A stretch of 64,000 nt of DNA from Comamonas composti DSM 21721 (GCF_000429845.1 NZ_AUCQ01000013.1:62001-126000), one strand, 5' to 3'; shown: positions 15,623 to 25,935, counted from the first letter of the stretch. The notes: generated from the letters alone by a model not told the origin. Numbers and translations: made by a program.

Positions 15623-16101
15623 GGCAGAAGCGTCGAGCAGTCACAGAAATTTAACCCATGAGTACCATATCGGCTTATTTGGACCGATTTTCTCTTTGGG
15701 GGTTCTCATTCACGATGCCGTCAGTTCTTCCCCCCGTTTCAGGCTTGCTGTAGCGCCCGGAGTACCGTCAGCACAGCTATCGACGCTTTTGGCTCGGCAA
15801 CGCGTAGAAGAACCATGCGTCGCTCTCGCCCTTTTTTGAAGTTTCAGGTGACATCTTGCTGCAAGGCCTTCGGGATCCGTGAGCGTCGAGTAAAGCATGA
15901 TCTGCGACGAAAGCACTTCAGGCAGGCGCAGGCGTTGACCGACGTAGGTGGTGTCGGCTAGTGCGAGCCGATGGCGCTATGGGTCGCTGGCGGCTACGGT
16001 GTCGGCGTATCTGCTCGATCACGCATTGAGCGAGCGCAGGAATGGGGACCGGCACATGGCCGGGGGCGACGCCCCCCGGCCATCGGGTCGCAGCGCCAGC
16101 G
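15623..16101. other. 479-bp stretch without a supported gene, between xre and integrase
   Basis: No protein was recognised. A 68-codon minus-strand frame from 15916 reads LTDPEGLAARCHLKLQ and could be a decayed fragment, but neither the start nor the family is convincing. The right part holds the strong hairpin at 16056-16083 that follows the integrase stop. Confidence 0.4.
16056..16083 (-). terminator. Strong hairpin downstream of the integrase gene
   Basis: Arms ATGGCCGGGGG (16056-16066) and CCCCCGGCCAT (16073-16083) are perfect complements around a six-base loop. It begins 18 bases beyond the integrase stop codon. There is no U tract, so it may be an mRNA-stabilising or Rho-assisted end rather than a classical intrinsic terminator. 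Confidence 0.5.
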
Positions 16102-18045
16102 TCAGACCCCTTCAAGCACTGCGGCGCTATCCACCAACCTGCGAACGCTCTGTCGCACCTCTTCAGATACCGGCTGTGGGGCAACGGCCTCGGGCACATC
16201 AGCCTGGTGCTGGTAGTCACCCATGATGACCCTGACAATCGCGGGCACGTTGGTCGGCGTGACCGCATCAATCGCCGCGCGATCACCCAGGTCAGGATGC
16301 GGCTGGGTCAGCATGCGGTACAGGTCCCACGAATCCGCGTGCGGGCACTGATTCATGAGCACCTGGGCCAGCCTGTGCTTGAGTGGCACCAATTGCCAGT
16401 CCGGAACGCGCTGCCCCCGGTTGCCCAGGCTGATGGACAGCAGCTTACCCGCCTTCAGCTCGCGGTTGATCTGGTCCTTGGACTTCCCGGCCAGCTTGCC
16501 GAACAACGGGACCGGCAGATTGTTCGGCGACTCGTAGATGGCCAGCATTTCCTCGCGCTCCCGCTGGATGGCGGAGACTTCCGGCTCCGGGGCATGCGCC
16601 GGCGGCGGCGGTACCTGCGACAGCCGCTGGAACGTGATCCCGCCGCTGTTCGGGGTCACGACAATGGGCGTGGCCACCACAGGCGGAACACCAGAGGAAG
16701 CGGGCTCAGCCACCATGGGGGCCGCGTCCACCGTTTCCTCCGCTTCCGCCATCGCCGGCACCCCGTCGATACGGATGGTCAGGTGTGCGCTCGCGGCTTC
16801 GACCTGGCCCTGTTCGAGCAAATCGAGGCGATCGGCCCAGTCCTGCATCATCCGACGGCGCGGCTCCACGTACTTGGCGTGGTTGTAGGCCGAACTCACC
16901 TTGTTGGGGTCGGAATGCGAAAGCTGCGCGTCCACCCAAATCTTCGGGTAGCCGATCTCGTTGAGCGCCGTCGAGATGGTGCCGCGGATGCCATGGCCGG
17001 TCAGGCGTCCCTCATAGCCCATGAGCTGCACGGCCTTGTTGAGGGTGTTCTCGCTGATGCGCTTCTTGAGTTCGCTGCGGTGCGACAGCAGGTACTTCTG
17101 CGCCGGCCGCATCACCCCCAGGAGATAGCGCACGATCTCGATGGCCTGCAGGGACAAAGGCACGATGTAGGGCGGCACGTCCTGCGGGCGCTTGCCAGCC
17201 TTGCGCATCTCGTCCTGAAGCTGCTTGACGACCTGCGGCGGGATGATCCACAGGCCGCGGTCGAGATCGAACTGCTGCGGTTCCGCCAACCGCAGTTCGC
17301 CAGTGCGCACGCCGGTCAGGAACAGCAGCCGAACGCCAAGCTGGGTCTGCCAGCCGCGAGGGTTGTAAAGCCGGAGCCTCTGGAGGAACTCGGGCATCTC
17401 GGGCAGGTGCAGGTAGGGGTTGTGGGCTACCGGGGGCTTGGGCTCAGCCACCACGTCCAGGTCGGCAGCCGGGTTGACTTCCAACCCCTCGGCGATGACC
17501 AGGGCATAGCGGAACATCTGGTTGAACCAGGTGCGGACCTTCTCGGCGGTGGTGAACGCCTTGCGTTTCTCGATCGCCGCCAGGACGCCCAGAAGTTGGG
17601 GACGGCGAATGTCGTAGATCGACATCCTTCCCAGGGTGGGCAACACGTCCTTGTTGAAGATGCGCAGGATCTGCGACAGCGTGCTTTGACGGCCTTCCTT
17701 GAGTTCCTTTCGGCGGTGCTCGACCCAGGCATCGAAGACGTTCTTGAAGGTGTGTTCGCCTGCCAGCTTGGCTGCGTGCCGCCTCCGGTCGCGCTCGACC
17801 TGCGGATCGATCCCCCTGGCGAGCAGGGCTTGGGCCTTGTCTCGCTCGGCGCGAGCCTCGCGCAGACTGAGGGCGGGATAGCCGCCCAGGGACATGCGCT
17901 TCTGCTTGCACAGCCAGTAATAGCGGAACAGCCACGACTTGCCGCCTGCGGCAGAAACCAGCAGGCCCAGGCAGTCGTTGTCGGAGATGGTGTAGCGTTT
18001 TCCGGTGGTCCTTGCCTGCCGGACGGTCAGATCAGAGAGTGCCAT
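16102..18045 (-). CDS. int: P4-type tyrosine recombinase, ICE integrase
   Basis: The 647-residue protein is a site-specific tyrosine recombinase of the long ICEclc/PAGI type. An N-terminal DUF4102-like arm domain (residues 1-95, with MSLGGYPALSLREARAERDKA) precedes the SAM-like core-binding domain (about 98-200). The catalytic domain follows, with Arg247 in TGVRTGELR, His351 and Arg354 in GHGIRGT, His377 in LSHSDPNK and the nucleophile most likely Tyr387 in SSAYNHAKY. A 240-residue C-terminal extension is usual in this subfamily. The gene starts 226 bases from the 3' end of tRNA-Gly, the attachment site used by ICEclc-like elements. AGGAG before the ATG lies within an inverted repeat (18055-18072). 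Confidence 0.95.
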   Translation of the reverse strand: MALSDLTVRQARTTGKRYTISDNDCLGLLVSAAGGKSWLFRYYWLCKQKRMSLGGYPALSLREARAERDKAQALLARGIDPQVERDRRRHAAKLAGEHTFKNVFDAWVEHRRKELKEGRQSTLSQILRIFNKDVLPTLGRMSIYDIRRPQLLGVLAAIEKRKAFTTAEKVRTWFNQMFRYALVIAEGLEVNPAADLDVVAEPKPPVAHNPYLHLPEMPEFLQRLRLYNPRGWQTQLGVRLLFLTGVRTGELRLAEPQQFDLDRGLWIIPPQVVKQLQDEMRKAGKRPQDVPPYIVPLSLQAIEIVRYLLGVMRPAQKYLLSHRSELKKRISENTLNKAVQLMGYEGRLTGHGIRGTISTALNEIGYPKIWVDAQLSHSDPNKVSSAYNHAKYVEPRRRMMQDWADRLDLLEQGQVEAASAHLTIRIDGVPAMAEAEETVDAAPMVAEPASSGVPPVVATPIVVTPNSGGITFQRLSQVPPPPAHAPEPEVSAIQREREEMLAIYESPNNLPVPLFGKLAGKSKDQINRELKAGKLLSISLGNRGQRVPDWQLVPLKHRLAQVLMNQCPHADSWDLYRMLTQPHPDLGDRAAIDAVTPTNVPAIVRVIMGDYQHQADVPEAVAPQPVSEEVRQSVRRLVDSAAVLEGV

Positions 18046-18054
18046 TTCGAGGCT

Positions 18055-18072
18055 CCTAAGTTATGACTTAGG
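18055..18072 (-). promoter_or_regulatory. Inverted repeat over the integrase ribosome-binding site
   Basis: CCTAAGTTATGACTTAGG has perfect 7-bp arms with a 4-base spacer. On the coding strand the downstream arm ends in the AGG of the AGGAG ribosome site, 7 bases from the integrase ATG. It could be a repressor operator or an RNA hairpin that hides the ribosome site. Which of these is unknown. Confidence 0.5.
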
Positions 18073-18202
18073 CCCTATGCTCGTCATGATCCCCGCTCAG
18101 CCCCAGCAACTATCCGGTAGCCGACCTACCCGCATTCTTGTGCCTCAATTGGCGCCTCAAAAACGCTGGCTGTAGGTGGATTTCCGTGGCACTCGCTGGA
18201 AT

Positions 18203-18230
18203 GAAAAAAGGAGCCGAAGCTCCTTTTTTC
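18203..18230. terminator. Bidirectional intrinsic terminator between integrase and tRNA-Gly
   Basis: Perfect 12-bp arms GAAAAAAGGAGC (18203-18214) and GCTCCTTTTTTC (18219-18230) flank a CGAA tetraloop, giving a U-rich 3' side on both strands. It lies 42 bases past the tRNA 3' end, on the element side of the attachment core. It would end tRNA transcription and shield int from tRNA readthrough. Confidence 0.85.
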
Positions 18231-18271
18231 AACGACTTACAGACGTCAGTGGAAGTCTGCAGACAAGAAAA

Positions 18272-18289
18272 TGGAGCGGGAAAACGGTC
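18272..18289 (-). other. ICE attachment core at the tRNA-Gly 3' end (integrase-proximal junction)
   Basis: ICEclc-type integrases recombine in the last 18 bases of tRNA-Gly(GCC). On the tRNA strand these bases read GACCGTTTTCCCGCTCCA, which fits that known core. The other junction lies left of the window, so the direct repeat cannot be confirmed here. Confidence 0.7.
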
Positions 18290-18347
18290 TCGAACCGTCG
18301 ACCTCAACCTTGGCAAGGTTGCGCTCTACCAACTGAGCTATTCCCGC
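18272..18347 (-). tRNA. tRNA-Gly(GCC)
   Basis: The minus strand folds as a 76-nt tRNA with encoded CCA. It has an acceptor stem GCGGGAA/TTCCCGC, a D arm AGCTCAGTTGGTAGAGC, an anticodon stem CAACC/GGTTG around loop TTGCCAA with anticodon GCC, and a T arm with GGTTCGAGACC. It is the insertion site of the element to its left, and integration restores an intact gene. It lies downstream of lon on the same strand. Confidence 0.97.
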
Positions 18348-18463
18348 ATTTCTACCGAAGCCTAGCATTCTACAACGCCGTTTGCTGCGATGAATGAATT
18401 GTAGCGTGTTTTTTCAATCCTTTAGATAAAACTCGCTATTTTCATTTTCATCGCGTGCTTCCA

Positions 18464-20884
18464 TCAATGCTTGACAGCCGGCTCAGTTGCCGGCTTCGGA
18501 TCAGCTGCAGCCACTGTGGGCGGAGTTTCCTCTGTCGGCAAGGGGTCGGGCATGCGCTCCAATGCCGCCTTGAGCACTTGGTCTATCCATTTGACGGCAA
18601 CGATTTCAAGGCCACTTTTCACGTTGTCGGGGATCTCCTGCAGGTCTTTGACGTTCTCCTCAGGAATCAGCACGGTACGGATTCCGCCGCGCAAGGCTGC
18701 CAGCAGTTTCTCCTTGAGGCCACCGATGGCCGTGACTTCGCCGCGCAATGTGATTTCTCCGGTCATTGCCACATCGGCGCGAACAGGAATACCTGTCAAG
18801 GCCGAAACAAAGGCGGTGGTCATGGCCGCTCCCGCACTGGGGCCGTCCTTGGGCGTGGCTCCATCGGGCACATGTACGTGGATGTCTTTCTTCTCAAAAG
18901 CCTCATCCTTGATGCCCAGCAGCCTGGAGCGGCTGCGCACCACGGTACGCGCAGCCTCTACGGATTCTTTCATCACATCACCCAGAGAGCCTGTGCGAGT
19001 GATCACACCCTTGCCGGGCATGGTGGTTGCCTCGATTGTCAGCAGATCACCACCGACCTCGGTCCAGGCCAGGCCCACGACCTGTCCGACCTGATTGTGC
19101 AGTTCAGCACGGCCGTAGTTGTACTTACGCACGCCCAAGTAGTCGGCAAGATTGTCTGCATCGACAACGACCTTGGGCGCCATCTTTTTGAGCTGTAGCC
19201 CCTTGACGATCTTGCGGCAGATCTTGGAGAGCTCGCGCTCCAGCGAGCGAACACCAGCCTCACGCGTGTAGTAGCGCACGATGTCTCGTATGGCCGCTTC
19301 GGTCAGCTCCATCTCGCCATCCTTGAGACCATTGTTCGTGATCTGCTTGGGTAGCAGGTAGCGGGTGGCGATGCTGACCTTTTCATCCTCGGTATAGCCA
19401 GACAGACGAATCACCTCCATACGATCCAACAGGGCCGGAGGAATATTCATGGAGTTCGAGGTGGCCACAAACATCACATCACTGAGGTCGAAGTCCACTT
19501 CGACATAGTGATCACCAAATGCATGGTTTTGCTCGGGGTCCAGCACCTCTAGCAAGGCGCTGGAGGGATCACCTCGAAAATCCATGCCCAGTTTGTCGAT
19601 CTCATCAAGCAGAAACAGCGGATTGCGTGTCCCCACCTTTTCCAGGCTTTGCAGCACCTTGCCGGGCATGGCGCCTATGTAGGTACGGCGATGACCGCGG
19701 ATTTCCGCTTCATCACGCATGCCCCCAAGCGCCATACGCACGTATTTGCGGCCTGTAGCTTTGGCAATCGACTGACCCAGCGAGGTCTTGCCTACACCTG
19801 GAGGGCCAACCAGACACAGGATGGGAGCCTTGACCTTGTCCACGCGCTGTTGCACTGCAAGGTATTCAAGAATGCGGTCCTTGACCTTTTCCAGGCCAAA
19901 GTGGTCGGCATTAAGCACATCCTCGGCGTTGGTCAAGTCATGCTTGATCTTGGTTTTCTTGCTCCAGGGAAGACCTGTGAGTACGTCGATGTAGTTTCGC
20001 ACCACAGTCGCCTCGGCCGACATGGGCGACATGAGCTTGAGCTTTTTGAGCTCAGCCTCAGCTTTTTTGCGAGCTTCTATAGGCATGCGCGCCGACTTGA
20101 TCTTTTTTTCGATCTCCTCAATGTCTGCGCCATCCTCACCTTCGCCAAGCTCTTTCTGGATGGCCTTGACCTGCTCATTGAGGTAAAAGTCGCGCTGGTT
20201 CTTCTCCATCTGGCGCTTGACCCTGCCACGTATGCGTTTGTCCACATTGAGTATGTCGACCTCACGGTCCAACTGCTCGAACAGGTTTTCCAGGCGCTGT
20301 TTGATGCCAACCAAGTCTAGTACGGCCTGCTTGCTCTCAAGTTTGAGAGGAAGGTGTGCGGCAATGGTGTCGGCGAGACGGCCTGCATCGTCAATGCTGG
20401 CAATCGAAGTCAGGATTTCTGGCGGAATCTTCTTGTTGAGCTTGACGTACTGGTCAAATTGCTGGGTTACTGCGCGCCGCAGAGCTTCGATTTCGCTGGG
20501 CTTGTCTGCTTCGGAATCAGGTTCTACGGGCAGGGCCGTGGCCATGAAATGGCTGTCCTCATCCACGACTTGCTTGACCAGAGCACGCTGCTGACCTTCG
20601 ACCAGCACCTTCACGGTGCCATCGGGCAACTTGAGCATCTGCAAGATCGTGGAAACACAACCGACATCGAACATGTCGGCCGCAGCTGGTTCGTCTTTGG
20701 AGGCTGTCTTCTGGGCCACCAGCATGATGCGGCGGTCACCCTCCATGGCGAGTTCAAGAGCCTTGATGCTCTTGGCTCGTCCCACAAACAGCGGTATCAC
20801 CATGTGGGGGAACACGACCACATCGCGCAGTGGTAGCAACGGCAGGTCTAGAGAGGCGGAGGGCAAAGGGGTATGTCCTGACAT
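18464..20884 (-). CDS. lon: ATP-dependent protease Lon
   Basis: Start 20884 (MSGHTPLPS) is chosen over a frame beginning 13 codons earlier because a GAGGA ribosome site precedes it. The 806-residue protein has the LonA order: N-terminal substrate domain (LPLLPLRDVVVFPHMVIPLFVGR), coiled-coil linker, AAA+ ATPase with Walker A GPPGVGKTS and Walker B LFLLDEIDK, and the Ser-Lys protease domain with catalytic Ser in KDGPSAGAAM and Lys in TAIGGLKEKLLAA. It degrades misfolded and regulatory proteins in the cytoplasm. It follows clpX by 137 bases on the same strand, the common tig-clpP-clpX-lon order. Confidence 0.98.
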   Translation of the reverse strand: MSGHTPLPSASLDLPLLPLRDVVVFPHMVIPLFVGRAKSIKALELAMEGDRRIMLVAQKTASKDEPAAADMFDVGCVSTILQMLKLPDGTVKVLVEGQQRALVKQVVDEDSHFMATALPVEPDSEADKPSEIEALRRAVTQQFDQYVKLNKKIPPEILTSIASIDDAGRLADTIAAHLPLKLESKQAVLDLVGIKQRLENLFEQLDREVDILNVDKRIRGRVKRQMEKNQRDFYLNEQVKAIQKELGEGEDGADIEEIEKKIKSARMPIEARKKAEAELKKLKLMSPMSAEATVVRNYIDVLTGLPWSKKTKIKHDLTNAEDVLNADHFGLEKVKDRILEYLAVQQRVDKVKAPILCLVGPPGVGKTSLGQSIAKATGRKYVRMALGGMRDEAEIRGHRRTYIGAMPGKVLQSLEKVGTRNPLFLLDEIDKLGMDFRGDPSSALLEVLDPEQNHAFGDHYVEVDFDLSDVMFVATSNSMNIPPALLDRMEVIRLSGYTEDEKVSIATRYLLPKQITNNGLKDGEMELTEAAIRDIVRYYTREAGVRSLERELSKICRKIVKGLQLKKMAPKVVVDADNLADYLGVRKYNYGRAELHNQVGQVVGLAWTEVGGDLLTIEATTMPGKGVITRTGSLGDVMKESVEAARTVVRSRSRLLGIKDEAFEKKDIHVHVPDGATPKDGPSAGAAMTTAFVSALTGIPVRADVAMTGEITLRGEVTAIGGLKEKLLAALRGGIRTVLIPEENVKDLQEIPDNVKSGLEIVAVKWIDQVLKAALERMPDPLPTEETPPTVAAADPKPATEPAVKH

Positions 20885-21021
20885 GGGAGTCCTCGGTTTG
20901 TCAGCGGAATATGGTCCGCCCACCGGTATATTTCAAGCCTGCGCCACCAAGATTCTGTGAGGCGGCGCAAGCGGGGATGTGTGCGGTCTTGTCCAGAAAA
21001 CGCCCTGCGGCAGGCCCTGTA

Positions 21022-22284
21022 TCAAGCCTTCTTGGCTGCTTCTCTGTAAACCAGCAATGGAGCCTTGCCATCTTCGATGGTGGCTTCCTCGACAACCACT
21101 TTTTCCACATTGGCGGCATTGGGCAGCTCGTACATCGTTCCGATCAGCGACTGCTCAAGAATGGAGCGCAGGCCGCGCGCGCCAGTCTTGCGAGCCAGAG
21201 CCTTGCGAGCAATGGCCTTGAGTGCTGCAGGGCGGATTTCAAGCTCCGCACCCTCCATGGCCAGCAGCTTGCTGTACTGCTTAACCAGTGCATTTTTGGG
21301 CTCGGTGAGAATTTTCACCAAAGCATCCTCACCAAGCTCAGCCAGGGCCGTGACGACGGGCATGCGGCCAACAAGCTCGGGAATGATGCCGAACTTAATC
21401 AAGTCTTCGGGCTCGATCTCCTGAAACACTTCCGAGATGGAGCGCTGTTTCTTGCTCTTGACCGTAGCGCCAAAGCCTATGCCCGAAGCCTCGGTGCGGT
21501 TTTCGATCACCTTTTCTAGGCCCGCAAATGCACCGCCGCAGATGAACAGAATGTTTGTGGTGTCGATCTGCAGAAAATCCTGATTCGGGTGCTTACGGCC
21601 ACCCTGAGGGGGGACGCTTGCCATGGTGCCCTCGATGAGCTTGAGCAATGCCTGCTGCACACCTTCACCCGAGACATCGCGTGTGATGCTGGGGTTGTCC
21701 GACTTGCGCGAGATCTTGTCGATTTCGTCAATGTAGACGATGCCCCGTTGGGCGCGCTCCACATCGTACTCGCAGCTTTGTAGCAGCTTTTGAATGATGT
21801 TTTCGACGTCTTCGCCGACATAGCCTGCTTCGGTGAGCGTGGTGGCATCGGCCATCACGAACGGTACATTGAGCATGCGCGCCAGCGTCTGAGCCAGCAG
21901 TGTCTTGCCAGAGCCCGTGGGGCCTATGAGCAAGATATTGCTCTTGGCCAGCTCCACATCGTCCTTGCCGGCCTTGTCCTTGTGGCGCAGGCGCTTGTAA
22001 TGGTTGTAGACCGCCACGGCCAGAGTGCGCTTGGCCATATCCTGGCCGATGACATAGTTGTCTAGGTTGGCCTTGATTTCTGCAGGCGTGGGCAGATCAC
22101 TGCGACCATCCTGGGGCTCAGTGCTGGGCTGCTCGTCGCGAATGATCTCGTTGCACAGATCAATGCATTCGTCGCAAATGAAGACGGATGGCCCCGCGAT
22201 GAGCTTCTTGACCTCGTGCTGGCTCTTGCCGCAAAAGGTGCAGTAGAGGTTTTTTTCGCTGGAAGAGCCTTTTTTCTCGGCCAT
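21022..22284 (-). CDS. clpX: ATP-dependent Clp protease ATP-binding subunit ClpX
   Basis: The 420-residue AAA+ unfoldase has the N-terminal C4 zinc domain ([11 protein letters not shown] then CDECIDLC, residues 15-43), Walker A GPTGSGKT and Walker [10 protein letters not shown], and the ClpP-docking loop region with an IGFGA-type segment ([10 protein letters not shown]). It unfolds tagged substrates and feeds them to ClpP. It lies 101 bases after clpP on the same strand. Confidence 0.98.
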   Translation of the reverse strand: MAEKKGSSSEKNLYCTFCGKSQHEVKKLIAGPSVFICDECIDLCNEIIRDEQPSTEPQDGRSDLPTPAEIKANLDNYVIGQDMAKRTLAVAVYNHYKRLRHKDKAGKDDVELAKSNILLIGPTGSGKTLLAQTLARMLNVPFVMADATTLTEAGYVGEDVENIIQKLLQSCEYDVERAQRGIVYIDEIDKISRKSDNPSITRDVSGEGVQQALLKLIEGTMASVPPQGGRKHPNQDFLQIDTTNILFICGGAFAGLEKVIENRTEASGIGFGATVKSKKQRSISEVFQEIEPEDLIKFGIIPELVGRMPVVTALAELGEDALVKILTEPKNALVKQYSKLLAMEGAELEIRPAALKAIARKALARKTGARGLRSILEQSLIGTMYELPNAANVEKVVVEEATIEDGKAPLLVYREAAKKA

Positions 22285-22385
22285 GGAGACGATGCCTTGT
22301 TACAGAAATATGGAAAGAATGATAACCAAATAGAAAGCGGCGCCTTCCTTAGGGGGAAAACGCCGCCCGCCCATGCAGCCCAGCG

Positions 22386-22994
22386 TCAGGAACGCTTGCT
22401 CATCACTTGGTCAACCAGGCCGTAATTCTTGGCCTCGTCTGCGGACAGGTAGTAATCTCGCTCTGTGTCTTGCTGAATCTTTTCCAGCGGCTGCCCGGTG
22501 CGTTCAGCAAGAATTTTGTTGAGCTGTTCACGCGTCTTGAGAATTTCCTTGGCGTGAATCTCGATCTCGGTGGCCTGCCCTTGCATGCCGCCTAGCGGCT
22601 GGTGGATCATGACCTTGGAGTTGGGGAGTGCAAAGCGCTTGCCCTTGGCTCCTGCAGCCAGAAGAAACGCCCCCATGCTAGCAGCCATACCCGTGCAAAG
22701 TGTAGAAACATCGGGTTTGATGAAGTTCATGGTGTCAAAAATTGCGAGACCTGCACTCACCGAGCCCCCGGGGCTGTTGATGTAGAACGAGATGTCCTTG
22801 TCCGGGTTCTCGCTTTCCAGGAACAGCAACTGGGCCACAACGAGATTGGCCGTCTGATCATTGACCGGCCCCACGAGGAAGATCACCCTGTCCTTGAGCA
22901 GGCGCGAGTAAATATCGAAGGACCGTTCGCCACGGCCTGACTGCTCTATGACCATTGGGATCATGCCCAAGCCCTGTGTATCCATTGCGCTCAT
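22386..22994 (-). CDS. clpP: ATP-dependent Clp protease proteolytic subunit ClpP
   Basis: The 202-residue serine peptidase shows the catalytic Ser in GMAASMGAF and His in VMIHQPLGG, with the ring-forming core [15 protein letters not shown]. It begins [33 protein letters not shown], a normal N-terminus with a short propeptide. It forms the ClpXP chamber with the next gene. It lies between tig and clpX. Confidence 0.98.
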   Translation of the reverse strand: MSAMDTQGLGMIPMVIEQSGRGERSFDIYSRLLKDRVIFLVGPVNDQTANLVVAQLLFLESENPDKDISFYINSPGGSVSAGLAIFDTMNFIKPDVSTLCTGMAASMGAFLLAAGAKGKRFALPNSKVMIHQPLGGMQGQATEIEIHAKEILKTREQLNKILAERTGQPLEKIQQDTERDYYLSADEAKNYGLVDQVMSKRS

Positions 22995-23044
22995 GTTTTT
23001 CTCCTGTGCGGACAGGCTACTGTAGCCCTATCCGGAAAGAAAAT

Positions 23045-23072
23045 GGGGCTTGTGCGCCAAAGCACAAGCCCC
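23045..23072 (-). terminator. Hairpin between tig and clpP
   Basis: Perfect 11-bp arms GGGGCTTGTGC (23045-23055) and GCACAAGCCCC (23062-23072) enclose a six-base loop. On the transcribed strand the stem is followed by ATTTTCTTTCC. It is probably a leaky intrinsic terminator that separates tig output from clpP. Confidence 0.7.
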
Positions 23073-23135
23073 GCTATCGTGCCATGATGCACTGCGCTCC
23101 CAAAGCAGAAGCACAGGCAAACGGTTCTCAGGCCA

Positions 23136-24446
23136 TCAGGCCTGGCCCATGAGTTCTTCGAACGACACGTTTTTGTCGGTGACCTTGACCTTGCCGAGCA
23201 CGAACTCGGTCACATTATTTTCAATCACCACGGCCTCGACCTCGGCCAGGCGCTGACGATCGCCAAAGTACCAGCGAGTCACGTCCTCGGGCTTTTCGTA
23301 GCTGGCAGCGAGTTCGTCCACATGGGCCTTGATCTGCTCAGGCGTGGCGTGCAGATCGTTGGCACGCACCAGTTCGGCCACCACCAGACCCAGGCGCACA
23401 CGACGCTCGGCCTGGGGCAGGAAGACATCCTCAGGAATCTCGGCCTTGCCTGCATCCTTGATGCCGCGCTGCTGCAGTTCGGCACGCGCACCCTCGAGGA
23501 GGCGGGCCACCTCGGCCTGCACCGAAGCCTTGGGTAGGTCCAACTCGGCCTTGGAGACCAGGGCATCCATGACAGCCTGCTTGTTGCGACCCTGGACGCG
23601 GAATTTGACCTCTCGCTCCAGGTTCTTCTTGATGTCTGCACGCAGGCCGTCGACCGTGCCTTCGCCCACACCCAAAGCCTTGGCAAAGGCTTCGTCGATC
23701 TCGGGCAGCTTGGCAGCTTCGATCTTCTTGAGCGTCACCAGGAAGTCGGCCGTCTTGCCTGCGACATCCTTGCCGTGATAGTCCTCGGGGAAGGCGAGGG
23801 GGAAGGTCTTGGATTCGCCAGCCTTCATGCCGCGCACGGCATCCTCGAATTCCTTGAGCATCTGGCCTTCGCCGACCAGGAATTGAAAGTCCTGGGCTTC
23901 GCCGCCGGCGAACAGCTCGCCGTCGATCTTGCCCTCGAAGTCCACCGTCACGCGATCGCCGTCCACGGCAGCGTCGGCCTGGGCTCGCTGGGCAAAGGTG
24001 CGACGCTGCTTGCGCAGGATTTCAACCGTCTTGTCGATGGCGGCCTCATCCACTTCGGCCGACAGCTTTTCGACCTCGGCCGATGCCAGGTCGCCGATCT
24101 TGACTTCGGGCATGACCTCGAACACTGCCTCGAATTGGGCCTCTCCTTCGGGAGCGCCTTCTTTCTCGGTGATTTTGGGCTGGCCTGCGACACGCAGCTC
24201 GGCTTCATTCACAGCCTGGGCGAAAGCTTCGCCCACCTTGTCGTTGAGCACTTCATACTGCACCGAGTAGCCATAGCGCTGGGCGACCACGCTCATCGGT
24301 ACCTTGCCTGGACGAAAGCCGTCCATCTTGACCGTGCGAGCAACCTTCTTCAGACGGTTTTCCACCTCGCTCTGGATCGAGGTCAGGGGCAGGCTCAGCG
24401 TGATCTTGCGCTCGAGCTTTTCAAGGGTTTCCACAGTAACTGCCAT
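23136..24446 (-). CDS. tig: Trigger factor, ribosome-associated chaperone and prolyl isomerase
   Basis: The 436-residue protein has the three trigger-factor domains in order: the ribosome-binding tail ([16 protein letters not shown], then [11 protein letters not shown], the signature loop near residues 45-56), the FKBP-like PPIase domain (about 150-235, with [19 protein letters not shown]) and the C-terminal chaperone arms. It binds nascent chains at the ribosome exit. It is the first gene of the tig-clpP-clpX-lon series. Confidence 0.98.
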   Translation of the reverse strand: MAVTVETLEKLERKITLSLPLTSIQSEVENRLKKVARTVKMDGFRPGKVPMSVVAQRYGYSVQYEVLNDKVGEAFAQAVNEAELRVAGQPKITEKEGAPEGEAQFEAVFEVMPEVKIGDLASAEVEKLSAEVDEAAIDKTVEILRKQRRTFAQRAQADAAVDGDRVTVDFEGKIDGELFAGGEAQDFQFLVGEGQMLKEFEDAVRGMKAGESKTFPLAFPEDYHGKDVAGKTADFLVTLKKIEAAKLPEIDEAFAKALGVGEGTVDGLRADIKKNLEREVKFRVQGRNKQAVMDALVSKAELDLPKASVQAEVARLLEGARAELQQRGIKDAGKAEIPEDVFLPQAERRVRLGLVVAELVRANDLHATPEQIKAHVDELAASYEKPEDVTRWYFGDRQRLAEVEAVVIENNVTEFVLGKVKVTDKNVSFEELMGQA

Positions 24447-24736
24447 GTTATTTTCCTATGAGGGATTGAAGCAGCGCCGGCCAAATAACAGCCTGCACCG
24501 TTATGCGCAAAGTCATGATTCCGCACGCCCGTAGGACCACACAGAACCACAAAATCCGGGCCTGTCTTGCCCGAAGGCACATGATTTGAACATGTCAGGG
24601 CGTGACCCCGAACACAAGCGAAGCCGGCCATTATAACGAGCCGATTTTGACGGGCTGCGGCTTGTAATACGGGAATCCACTGAGCTTTGCTGCGTATAGG
24701 CTTTTCAGACTTCGGCTGGAGTTGCGTGGGAGGTGC
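24447..24736 (-). promoter_or_regulatory. tig upstream region with a consensus -10 box
   Basis: This 290-bp gap between murB and tig holds no gene or RNA that I can recognise. On the minus strand a perfect TATAAT lies at 24630-24635, about 185 bases before the tig ATG, with a weak -35 candidate upstream. It implies a long 5' leader for tig. Confidence 0.45.
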
Positions 24737-25837
24737 TTAAACCACGACCGGTTCGGGCTCCAGCCGGATGCCAAAGCGCTCATAGACGCTGGTCTGAATC
24801 GCCTGGGCCAGGGTCATGACCTCGCCGCCGGTCACGCTGCCGTCCAGGCTATGGCGGTTCCCACGGTTGACAAGGACCAGAGCCTGCTTGTCATAGACGC
24901 CTGCCCGACCCATGGTCTTGCCCTTCCAGCCGCAGGCATCGATGAGCCAGCCTGCGGCCAGCTTGACCGTGCCGTCGTCCATGGGGTAGTGAACAATCTT
25001 TGGCTCGCGCGCAATGATGTCCGAGCACTGCTCGGGTGTGACCGTGGGATTCTTGAAGAAGCTTCCCGCATTGCCTATTTTTTCGGGGTCGGGCAGCTTG
25101 GCACGGCGAATGGCGCAAACCCAGTCAAAAATCTGGCGTGCTGTCGGGCTCTTGATGCCAGCCTCGGTCTGCTTGCGTTGCAGATCCAGATAGCCCAGAT
25201 CGGGCTTCCAGTCCTTGGGCAAGGCCAGACGCACGCGTGTGATCACGGCTCGGCCGGCCAGACCCAGGCCACGCGGTGGTCGGCCTGCCACTCGGGCCCG
25301 CATGACGGCATTGCGCTCGGCGGGTGCATGCTTGAATACCGAATCCCGATAGCCGAAAGCGCATTGGGCTGCCCCCAGCGTAAAAAGCTCGCCCGATGCA
25401 AGATCCACGGCATCCAGTGAGTCAAAGCGGTCCTGTAGTTCCAGGCCATAGGCACCTATGTTCTGGACCGGGGCTGCGCCAACCGTGCCCGGAATCAAGG
25501 CCATGTTCTCCAGGCCGGCATAGCCCTGAGCCAAGGTCCAGGCCACCAGGTCATGCCAGCGCTCGCCTGCGCCAGCCTCTACGATCCAGTGGCGCTCGGT
25601 TTCGTGCAGCAGCCGCATGCCCGAAATTTCCATCTTGAGGACCACGGGCTCCACATCGCCGGTAAGCACGACATTGCTGCCACCACCGAGCACGAACGCG
25701 GGTTGACGCCCCCATAGGGGATGGGCCAGGAAATCGCGTATATCGTCCTCGCCGCGCACACGCACCAGGGTATGTGCACGCGCGGCAATGCCAAAGCTGT
25801 TGCAATGCTGCAGGGGAACATTTTTCTCGACTAACAT
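24737..25837 (-). CDS. murB: UDP-N-acetylenolpyruvoylglucosamine reductase MurB
   Basis: This 366-residue FAD enzyme reduces UDP-GlcNAc-enolpyruvate to UDP-MurNAc in peptidoglycan precursor synthesis. The FAD-binding part shows [14 protein letters not shown] near residues 49-62 and [23 protein letters not shown]-like phrasing near 120-142. The C-terminal half has the catalytic region NAGSFFKNP and the substrate segment [14 protein letters not shown]. The length and intact C-terminus are those of the long (type I) form. It is divergent from yajQ. Confidence 0.96.
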   Translation of the reverse strand: MLVEKNVPLQHCNSFGIAARAHTLVRVRGEDDIRDFLAHPLWGRQPAFVLGGGSNVVLTGDVEPVVLKMEISGMRLLHETERHWIVEAGAGERWHDLVAWTLAQGYAGLENMALIPGTVGAAPVQNIGAYGLELQDRFDSLDAVDLASGELFTLGAAQCAFGYRDSVFKHAPAERNAVMRARVAGRPPRGLGLAGRAVITRVRLALPKDWKPDLGYLDLQRKQTEAGIKSPTARQIFDWVCAIRRAKLPDPEKIGNAGSFFKNPTVTPEQCSDIIAREPKIVHYPMDDGTVKLAAGWLIDACGWKGKTMGRAGVYDKQALVLVNRGNRHSLDGSVTGGEVMTLAQAIQTSVYERFGIRLEPEPVVV

Positions 25838-25935
25838 CGGTCCGATTGTCGCACCGCCCTGCAGCCATCACGGGCGCGCTGCCCGGGCCATACGGTCCAT
25901 GCACTACTTTTCCCCTATTGATTGGAAAGACTTTC

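Noticed and set aside
15710-15916. 68-codon minus-strand frame in the gap before the integrase
   Set aside because: No recognised family, no convincing start; at most a gene remnant.
16042-18066. 674-codon open frame on the plus strand opposite the integrase
   Set aside because: It is antisense to a gene with all tyrosine-recombinase catalytic residues; the long frame is a by-product of high GC and codon bias.
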